Source: Deinococcus sp.
GTDB taxonomy: Bacteria; Deinococcota; Deinococci; Deinococcales; Deinococcaceae
NCBI GenBank assembly: GCA_025351205.1
Contig: JANXWI010000003.1
Location: 1-8,190 of the forward strand
Length of the DNA stretch: 8,190 bases
Direction: 5' to 3'
The notes beneath the pieces are model-generated. The model was not told the DNA's origin, did no database searches, and saw only the letters and a program-made list of their open reading frames with translations. The position numbers were made by a program, and so were the translations under genes. Positions 1-4,248 of the stretch are shown piece after piece (within the stretch, counting starts at the first letter, position 1; each line of letters starts with the position of its first letter).

Positions 1-232
1 CGTAGCGGTCGTAGGCGTTGCCGCCGATGTGGGGCCGCCTGTCCACGATCAGCACCCGGCGGCCCAGATGGGCCAGACGCTCGGCCAGCACCGCCCCGGC
101 GAATCCCGCGCCGACGATCAGGTAGTCGTAGCCGGGCAGGGTCTCGCCCGCCTGCTGACCGGCCTTCCTGGCTTCGCCGTTGCCTGCGTTTTGCCCCTTT
201 GCCTTGTCCTGTACCCTCATCTGATCAGTCAT
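1..232 (-). CDS. glf: UDP-galactopyranose mutase, N-terminal part (cut by window edge)
   Basis: This flavoenzyme interconverts UDP-galactopyranose and UDP-galactofuranose in the cytoplasm and supplies Galf donors for surface glycans. Only the first 77 residues are present. Seen: after a hydrophilic leader of about 33 residues comes the FAD-binding Rossmann strand YDYLIVGAGFAGAVLAE, with GxGxxG at G41, G43 and G46. The second strand VLIVDRR has acidic D64, and the family signature HIGGNAYDRY follows at 68-77. The ATG at 232 is chosen because it overlaps the upstream glycosyltransferase stop by 8 nt and has AGGGAG six bases before it. A second ATG four codons further in is possible. The leader before the Rossmann fold is longer than usual for the family and rich in K, Q, G and A. 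It is the last visible gene of a minus-strand unit with the glycosyltransferase. Identification is very secure from the motifs. Confidence 0.93.
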   Translation of the reverse strand, partial: MTDQMRVQDKAKGQNAGNGEARKAGQQAGETLPGYDYLIVGAGFAGAVLAERLAHLGRRVLIVDRRPHIGGNAYDRY

Positions 233-1478
233 CTGCGACTCCCTGTGTGTGGTTCTGCCTTGCTGTGTGGTCCTGCTCCGTCAGCCGCATGCGGTCCAGC
301 GCCTCTTGCATCCTGGCCTGCATGCCGTCCCAGGTCCGGTCCCACGACAGCGTGCTCAGGTACAGGTCGGCGCGCGCCTGCCGGTCCTGCTCGGCCTCGC
401 TGCCCCGCTCTGCAAGCAGCTCGTCAATGGCCGCCTCGAAGCCTGCGGCGTCGTCGGCCACCCGCAGCAGGTCCAGCTCACCGTAGGGCCGCACCACGTC
501 GTGAATGGCCGTGGACACCACCGGCACGCCCGCCGCCAGGTACTCGGGCGTCTTGGTCGGAGAAATAAATTCGGTGGCCGCGTTGCGCGCAAACGGCAGC
601 AGCGCGGCGTCCCAGTGGCTCAGGTAGCCGGGAAGCTGCTCGTAGGTCTTCTGCCCCAGGTAGAACACGTTGCTCTCCTGCGGCAGCTCATCCGGGCTGA
701 CCTTGACCACCGGGCCGAGCAGCACCACCGACCACTCCGGGCGCCGCCGCGCGAGGCCGGACACCAGGGCCGCGTCGAAACGCTCGTCCAGTACGCCGTA
801 AAATCCCAGCCGGGGAAACGGAATGCCCGCCTGGTCTGCCGGGTCGTCCTGGGCAGCCCTGGCCCGCTCGAAATGCGGCACGTCCACGCTCGAAGGGAAG
901 GCGTAGGCAAACTCGTGTTGCAGCCGCTTGGCTTCCCACAACCTCTGCCCGCCGGTAAACACCAGGTCGGCCCGGGCAAAAAGCTGCTGCTCGCGTTCCC
1001 GCAGTTGCGGCGGCGCGTGCCGGAAGCCCGACAGCTCGTCCATACAGTCGTAGACCGTCAGGGCCGGACTCAGGCCCCTCACCACCGGCCACTCCATCGG
1101 GGTATAGACCCACAGGGCGTAGCGTTCCAGCCCTTCCTGGCGCAGCAGGTCCGCGACCAGCCGGGCGGTGCGGGCCTGCGACTCCTGGGCGCTCAGCCCG
1201 GCCAGAATGTGCGGGGTGCAGACCACCACGCCACTGGGGTCGGCAAAGCGCTCCAGGCGGTCGGTGTTCTCCGTGCTGATACTGCCTGTGCCGATGTTGT
1301 CTGTTCCGATGCTGCCTGTGCCGGTGCTGTCTGTATAGAAGACGGGTTCCTCGATGTAGAACGTCCGGTACTGCCGGGCAGCGCGCGTCATGAGATGCTG
1401 AGGCCGCTGAAACACAAACTTCCAGCGCAGGTGGGCGATGCAGATCAGCGCCTGGAGTTCGGGTTGAATCTCACTCAT
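225..1478 (-). CDS. GT-B fold glycosyltransferase (GT4-like), partner of glf
   Basis: A 417-residue cytoplasmic or membrane-associated glycosyltransferase that probably transfers a sugar, perhaps galactofuranose given its neighbour, to a surface glycan. Seen: N-terminal ICIAHLRWKFVFQRPQHLM (residues 12-30), typical of proteins that sit beside UDP-galactopyranose mutase; an acceptor-side domain; LVFTGGQRLWEAK near 172; and the C-terminal nucleotide-sugar motif FISPTKTPEYLAAGVPVVS (304-322), with the P-x-K-x-x-E-Y pattern of GT4-like enzymes. Residues 51-70 are an inserted four-unit pentapeptide repeat (GTGSI type). The ATG at 1478 is the first start after an in-frame TGA seven codons upstream, and no good Shine-Dalgarno precedes it. 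Translation may therefore depend on the small ORF that overlaps it by 8 nt. Its own stop overlaps glf by 8 nt. The hydrophilic C-terminal tail (about 400-417) looks disordered. The exact donor and acceptor cannot be read from sequence. Confidence 0.88.
   Translation of the reverse strand: MSEIQPELQALICIAHLRWKFVFQRPQHLMTRAARQYRTFYIEEPVFYTDSTGTGSIGTDNIGTGSISTENTDRLERFADPSGVVVCTPHILAGLSAQESQARTARLVADLLRQEGLERYALWVYTPMEWPVVRGLSPALTVYDCMDELSGFRHAPPQLREREQQLFARADLVFTGGQRLWEAKRLQHEFAYAFPSSVDVPHFERARAAQDDPADQAGIPFPRLGFYGVLDERFDAALVSGLARRRPEWSVVLLGPVVKVSPDELPQESNVFYLGQKTYEQLPGYLSHWDAALLPFARNAATEFISPTKTPEYLAAGVPVVSTAIHDVVRPYGELDLLRVADDAAGFEAAIDELLAERGSEAEQDRQARADLYLSTLSWDRTWDGMQARMQEALDRMRLTEQDHTARQNHTQGVADD
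239..244 (-). promoter_or_regulatory. Ribosome binding site for glf
   Basis: AGGGAG on the minus strand lies 6 nt before the glf ATG and inside the end of the glycosyltransferase gene. Together with the 8-nt ATGACTGA overlap it decides the glf start and points to translational coupling. Confidence 0.6.
1282..1341. repeat. 15-bp imperfect tandem repeat inside the glycosyltransferase gene
   Basis: Four 15-bp units starting at 1282, 1297, 1312 and 1327, of the form CTGCCTGTGCCGATG. The fourth unit is degenerate. The unit is a multiple of three, so on the minus strand it encodes pentapeptides (TGTGS, IGTDN, IGTGS, ISTEN) at residues 52-71 without breaking the frame. It lies in a region where the enzyme family would have a loop. 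Confidence 0.85.
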
Positions 1479-1554
1479 TTTCGGACTCTGTGAGTCTCAG
1501 GTCGTCCTCTGCAATCCTGAACGCACTGGCTTTGATGTTTTTGCATCTCTTCAC
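1471..1554 (-). CDS. Small ORF (27 aa) with strong RBS, overlapping the glycosyltransferase start
   Basis: GTG at 1554 opens a 27-codon frame beginning MKRCKNIKASAFRIAED and ending in LTESENE. It is basic at the N-terminus and acidic at the C-terminus. AGGAGG stands 5 nt before the GTG, the best Shine-Dalgarno seen in the window. The stop overlaps the glycosyltransferase ATG by 8 nt (ATGAGTGA), the same geometry as the glycosyltransferase/glf junction (ATGACTGA). The glycosyltransferase itself lacks a good RBS, so this ORF could deliver ribosomes to it as a leader or a small protein. I recognise no family. An alternative 23-codon ATG frame (1475-1546) overlaps the same start by ATGA but sits 13 nt from AGGAGG, which is too far. 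Whether the peptide has a function of its own is unknown. Confidence 0.45.
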   Translation of the reverse strand: MKRCKNIKASAFRIAEDDLRLTESENE

Positions 1555-1559
1555 ACCTT

Positions 1560-1565
1560 CCTCCT
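1560..1565 (-). promoter_or_regulatory. Shine-Dalgarno AGGAGG of the small leader ORF
   Basis: A perfect AGGAGG core on the minus strand, 5 nt before the GTG at 1554 and 81 nt before the glycosyltransferase ATG. It is too far to serve the latter directly, and this is the main argument that the small ORF is translated. Confidence 0.5.
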
Positions 1566-1671
1566 ATCACTGACTTTCTTAATTGGACTTCAAAACAGAC
1601 ATTCACAACGTTCGTTCAGCATGGGGGCGGGCTTCACGTCTGAAACACGAGTATGTTGCCAGCATAAAAGT

Positions 1672-1700
1672 TTGGACGAAAGATTGCACTGATTTAGAAT
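1672..1700 (+). promoter_or_regulatory. Candidate sigma-70-type promoter towards the cytochrome gene
   Basis: TTGGAC at 1672-1677, a 17-bp spacer, then TAGAAT at 1695-1700. The -10 matches the consensus at five of six positions, but the -35 only at its TTG. It lies in the AT-rich stretch about 285 bp before the cytochrome start, which would imply a long leader containing the hairpins. Weak call. Confidence 0.27.
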
Positions 1701-1803
1701 TTAGAAAGCCTGACAGCTGGATTCACTTGGTCTTTATTCATGGGATATTCATCCAACTGAGTTTATATTTTCACATGACGGGTTCACTGAAGGGATTTGT
1801 CGT

Positions 1804-1830
1804 GGCCCGCCTTCATATGGGCGGTGGGCC
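1804..1830. repeat. Inverted repeat / hairpin in the cytochrome upstream region
   Basis: GGCCCGCC (1804-1811) pairs with GGTGGGCC (1823-1830) over eight positions including one G-T pair, with an 11-nt loop. There is no T-run, so it is not a standard terminator. It could be an RNA structure in the cytochrome leader. Confidence 0.45.
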
Positions 1831-1879
1831 GTTCGCCCGTCCGCTGAGGGCTGGTGAATCTGTAATATCTGCAACGCCG

Positions 1880-1894
1880 GGCGGCGAGACCGCC
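1880..1894. repeat. Short inverted repeat GGCGG/CCGCC
   Basis: GGCGG and CCGCC separated by CGAGA, about 90 bp before the cytochrome start. Small, and could be chance in GC-rich DNA. Confidence 0.3.
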
Positions 1895-1984
1895 TGAACA
1901 CACTCCGGTTGAAACACGGCGAGCGTGAACGGCATTTAAGGAGAATCGGGGGCGCAGGCGCGCCAGCCAGCCCAGAATCCGGGT

Positions 1985-2773
1985 ATGAACTCCGAACAAC
2001 GTACCGCGACCCTCTGGGGGTTTCTCTTTCCGCTGTTGACCCTGGGCGGTATTGTCGGCGTCCTCGGGCTGAGCGGGCGCGGTACCGCGCCACCCACCCG
2101 GACGGAGGGAACCCAGAACACGGCCAACCAGGGCATGGTGCAGAACAACAGCACCATGTCCGGCACCGGAAGCAGCACCCTGCCGAGCACGTCACCCCCG
2201 ATGACCACCCCGGCTGCTCCAGCGGCGGCGGTCCCCTCGGGCACGGCCCAGGCAGCCCCGCCCCAGGGTTCGGGAACAGCCCCGGCAGCCCAGGCCCCAG
2301 CAACACAGGCCCCAGCAACACAGGCCCCAGCGGCAAGCGCGGCTGGAGCGTCGGCTGCTCCTGGCCCACAGGCAACGGCCCCCGCCCCCCAGGGCACGCC
2401 CGTGCAGGCGTCGGCCAACGGTGCTCAGGTTTACACCGCCAACTGCGTGTCGTGTCACGGTGCACAGGGCGCAGGCGTGGCCGGGGCTTTTCCGGCACTG
2501 GCGGGCAACAAGGCGGTTCTGGGCGACGACAAGTACCTGTCCAATGTGCTGCTGTATGGCCTCCAGGGCCAGATCAACGCCAACGGACAGGTGTACAACG
2601 GCGTCATGCCCGCCTGGGCCGCCAGCCTGACGGACGCGGAAATCTCCGCCGTCATCACCCACATTCGCGTCAGCTGGGGCAACAACGCGCCCGCAGTCGC
2701 AGAGGCCACGGTTAAGACCGAGCGGGGCACCCCCAAGTCCGCCTCACAGGTGCTGGCCCAGCGGCCCCAGTGA
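1985..2773 (+). CDS. Membrane-anchored class I cytochrome c with Ala/Pro-rich linker
   Basis: A 262-residue electron carrier held on the outer face of the cytoplasmic membrane. Seen: a short cytoplasmic N-terminus, one membrane segment at about residues 10-29 (LWGFLFPLLTLGGIVGVLGL), then a linker of more than 100 residues rich in Ala, Pro, Thr, Gln and Gly (about 33-143) with a QAPAT repeat. The C-terminal domain (about 144-235) has the covalent heme motif CVSCH (C154, C157, H158), the distal Met ligand probably M208 in NGVMPAW, and the closing helix LTDAEISAVITHIR. These are the marks of a mono-heme class I cytochrome c. The ATG at 1985 lacks a clear Shine-Dalgarno. The hexamer CAGAAT six bases before it would fit a leaderless -10, which is speculative. 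No oxidase or bc1 genes adjoin, so its redox partner is unknown. A tail of about 25 residues follows the heme domain. Confidence 0.9.
   Translation: MNSEQRTATLWGFLFPLLTLGGIVGVLGLSGRGTAPPTRTEGTQNTANQGMVQNNSTMSGTGSSTLPSTSPPMTTPAAPAAAVPSGTAQAAPPQGSGTAPAAQAPATQAPATQAPAASAAGASAAPGPQATAPAPQGTPVQASANGAQVYTANCVSCHGAQGAGVAGAFPALAGNKAVLGDDKYLSNVLLYGLQGQINANGQVYNGVMPAWAASLTDAEISAVITHIRVSWGNNAPAVAEATVKTERGTPKSASQVLAQRPQ
2291..2331. repeat. 15-bp tandem repeat in the cytochrome linker
   Basis: Two identical 15-bp units (CAGGCCCCAGCAACA at 2291 and 2306) plus 11 bp of a third. They encode QAPAT-QAPAT-QAPA in the linker. The perfect identity suggests a recent expansion or one prone to length change. Confidence 0.85.
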
Positions 2774-2828
2774 GCCAAAAACCTGACGCCGGAAGAATTG
2801 GCCCGACTAAATTCACTCCCGTTGATCG

Positions 2829-2853
2829 GTCAAAAAGAGAAAGCCTTTTTGAC
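2829..2853. repeat. 9-bp perfect inverted repeat downstream of the cytochrome gene
   Basis: GTCAAAAAG and CTTTTTGAC with a 7-nt loop, 56 bp after the cytochrome stop. The right arm carries T5, but the stem is AT-rich, so it is a poor terminator by usual rules. It also sits exactly at the broken end of the transposase remnant (its stop codon is inside the left arm), so it may instead mark an insertion or deletion boundary. Confidence 0.55.
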
Positions 2854-3291
2854 AAATGCTTTAAGGTCAATGACCGTCGCCTCCCAGCACGGGAGATTCT
2901 TGCGCCCCATGAAACCGTGCCGCCCATCGGCCTCCAGGCTGGTTACGTGAAGGTCCTGGGCCAGGTGGTCGTGAACACGCGCGGCGTGTTCACTGGTAAT
3001 GCGCGTCAGACTGGCGATGGTGGAGCGGTGGGTGGAGCGGGCAGACGTGCTCAAGCGGTCAAGCGTCCACATGGGCGCTGTCCTGACCAAGAAGCGGGTC
3101 TGTTCTGCCCAAGAAGGTCAGCTCAGCGGTTGCCTTGAAGCTGTTTCCGCGCCTCACATGCTCCACCATGCTTTTGGAGCGCGTCTCGTCACCCGCCACT
3201 TGCGGTGACGGCTATTCCCGAGACACGGCTGGCCAACGGCTGGACAGACAGGGTTGAGGCAGCGGAAACTGTCGAGCAAGGGCAATTTCAT
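2830..3291 (-). pseudogene. Decayed IS1-like transposase remnant in three frames
   Basis: Three minus-strand frames in the right order resemble the N-terminal half of an IS1-type zinc-ribbon/DDE transposase. Frame one starts at ATG 3291: MKLPLLDSFRCLNPVCPAV, then CLGNSRHRKWRVT, the zinc-ribbon N-terminus typical of these proteins (CPNPxC...GN). Frame two (about 3190-3061): MVEHVRRGNSFKATAEL, the helix-turn-helix part. Frame three (2830-3090): SEHAARVHDHLAQDLHV, then LEADGRHGFMGRKNLPCW, matching the region of the first catalytic Asp. The second half of the zinc ribbon and everything after the first Asp (roughly half the protein) are missing. At least two frameshifts and a C-terminal deletion make it non-functional. 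The family call is from remembered motif patterns and not from a search. Confidence 0.6.
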
Positions 3292-3306
3292 ACGTCTTCA
3301 TACGTC
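3287..3306. repeat. Perfect 10-bp tandem duplication
   Basis: TTCATACGTC occurs twice in direct succession (3287-3296, 3297-3306) and covers the start codon of the transposase remnant on the minus strand. It may be slippage, or the trace of an insertion. Confidence 0.7.
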
Positions 3307-3372
3307 CGGGGATACGCCTCGGACGCCCCTCATGTCAGGCCTGTCGGTTACGATTCCAGGTCACTATCGGTT

Positions 3373-3398
3373 AAAACAACCCTGAAAAGAGTTGTTTT
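3373..3398. repeat. 8-bp perfect inverted repeat (AAAACAAC/GTTGTTTT)
   Basis: AAAACAAC and GTTGTTTT separated by 10 nt, extendable inwards by CT/AG after one mismatch. AT-rich and T-ended on both strands. It could be a bidirectional terminator or the outer part of the decayed IS. The 3292-3530 stretch around it shows no credible gene. Confidence 0.45.
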
Positions 3399-3530
3399 GC
3401 CCGGCGATGCGAATGGTGGACAACAGCGCGACGGGTTACACTGTGATGGGGAGACGTTTGGCTATATCGCCTCTCTGTTCAGCCTCTGAGAGCGCAGCTG
3501 GCCAAGCTTTTCCCGGTCTTACACGGCACT

Positions 3531-3716
3531 TTAACTCGAAATAACCTCGATGTAGACTACATTCGAGCAGTTGATGACATACGATATGCCATCGACTAGA
3601 AATTCAAAGCCCCCTACTCCCGCGTCGAGAAGAACACGTAATCTTTCTGCCTGTTTCTGGGTTGCGTCTTGGATATGCAGAGTTTTTCCCTCAGTCATGA
3701 CGACGGTAATGGTCAT
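3531..3716 (-). CDS. Hypothetical small protein, 61 aa
   Basis: Not recognised. The 61-residue product reads like a small globular alpha/beta protein: strand MTITVVMTEGKTLHI, an amphipathic helix KQAERLRVLLDAG, then strands FEFLVDGISYVI and VVYIEVI. There is no signal peptide or membrane segment. The ATG at 3716 has AGGG six bases upstream (3723-3726). The second Met (residue 7) is an alternative. The gene is AT-richer than the surrounding DNA and stands alone, consistent with acquired DNA next to the IS remnant. The opposite strand also has open frames, but their translations are low-complexity (RSP-rich) and less protein-like. Role unknown. Confidence 0.5.
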   Translation of the reverse strand: MTITVVMTEGKTLHIQDATQKQAERLRVLLDAGVGGFEFLVDGISYVINCSNVVYIEVISS

Positions 3717-4175
3717 GCCACACCCTAGCTTAAACTTAAACAGAGCGCCAGCGCGGGCGCGAGGCAGCGTGCTCAGCAGGGAATGTTGGGCAGGAGAATG
3801 CCGACTCGGAGAAAGGCCATATGCACGCAGACCGCCGAGTGCCGACGACTCGTGGTCGCCGGAATGGACCGGCTTCCCTCCCCTGGGCGTAACTCTGGGA
3901 TGTTACGGCTGATTTACGCTCCCGATGTTAACCTTTCCACGTTCCCCCGGCTTTCCAGCCGATTGCGCCGAGTCCACCCCCCCACTGATCGCACGGAGAC
4001 GCGCCAGGTCGCAGGCTCGCCACACCAGTATGGGCTGCTGCACCGGCTCAGACAGGTGCTGTCAGACAGGTGCCGTCAGAGAGTTCTGTCAGCCCCTCCT
4101 CGCACCGGAGGATGAATACGTTTCACAACGTTGCCCGGTTTATCCAAAAACAGCCATGGATGCACATCAGCCACG
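3717..4175. other. Intergenic stretch without credible genes
   Basis: About 460 bp. Frames open across parts of it, but none gives a protein-like translation or has a good RBS. It contains an inverted pair ACTCGG/CCGAGT at 3804-3809 and 3835-3840 (25-nt loop), the 14-bp tandem repeat at 4048, a small ACGTT/AACGT inverted repeat at about 4119-4131, and no recognised promoter. Confidence 0.5.
4048..4092. repeat. 14-bp tandem repeat (TCAGACAGGTGCTG)
   Basis: Units at 4048 (TCAGACAGGTGCTG), 4062 (TCAGACAGGTGCCG) and 4076 (TCAGAGAGTTCTG, one base shorter), then a final TCAG. The first two differ at one base. It lies about 160 bp before the regulator start. Confidence 0.8.
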
Positions 4176-4225
4176 GTGACGCGTGGCCCAGTGACTGTGA
4201 GCGTGTGACTGAGATCTGGTGATTG
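4176..4225 (+). promoter_or_regulatory. Array of GTGA-type heptamers before the BTAD regulator (possible operator)
   Basis: GTGACGC (4176), GTGACTG (4191), GTGACTG (4205) and GTGATTG (4219) are direct repeats 15, 14 and 14 bp apart, ending 23 bp before the regulator ATG. A fifth match, ATGACTG, begins at the start codon. Related SARP-type regulators are known to bind direct heptamer repeats, usually with about 11-bp or 22-bp spacing, so autoregulation is possible but the 14-bp period is not the classical one. Function is inference. Confidence 0.4.
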
Positions 4226-4239
4226 GGAGAACAAAGCCT

Positions 4240-4245
4240 GGAGGG
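4240..4245 (+). promoter_or_regulatory. Ribosome binding site deciding the regulator start
   Basis: GGAGGG lies 3-4 nt before ATG 4249, while the in-frame GTG ten codons upstream (4219) has no comparable signal and lies inside the heptamer array. The shorter start is therefore preferred. Confidence 0.55.
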
Positions 4246-4248
4246 ACG

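Larger units (their letters stand above)
1566..1984. other. Intergenic region between divergent sugar operon and cytochrome gene
   Basis: About 420 bp with no convincing gene. The first part (roughly 1566-1790) is clearly AT-richer than its surroundings and should hold the divergent promoters, but I see no convincing -35/-10 pair for the minus-strand operon. The second part is GC-rich with two hairpins, at 1804-1830 and 1880-1894. A 104-codon TTG-initiated frame here (1583-1897) has no protein-like features. An AAGGAG at 1938-1943 has no start codon at a useful distance. Confidence 0.5.

Noticed and set aside
249..1493. Long plus-strand ORF antisense to the glycosyltransferase (414 codons)
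   Set aside because: Its translation is low-complexity and R/H/Q-rich with no motifs. It is the shadow of the real minus-strand gene.
1475..1546. Alternative 23-codon ATG ORF overlapping the glycosyltransferase start by ATGA
   Set aside because: AGGAGG is 13 nt away, and the 27-codon GTG frame has ideal spacing and an overlap matching the next junction.
1583..1897. TTG-initiated 104-codon ORF in the AT-rich intergenic region
   Set aside because: No RBS, composition changes abruptly within it, and it crosses both hairpins.
2770..3138. Plus-strand ORF of 122 codons overlapping the cytochrome stop
   Set aside because: It is antisense to the transposase relic, crosses a palindrome, and lacks an RBS of its own or a protein-like pattern.
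3205..3489. Plus-strand ORF of 94 codons after the transposase relic
   Set aside because: No RBS, and it spans the tandem duplication and a hairpin. The translation has no recognisable features and lies partly antisense to the relic's zinc-ribbon part.
1602..4132. TTCACAACGTT present at both 1602-1612 and 4122-4132
   Set aside because: An 11-mer shared twice in 8 kb is expected by chance several times, and the flanks do not match.
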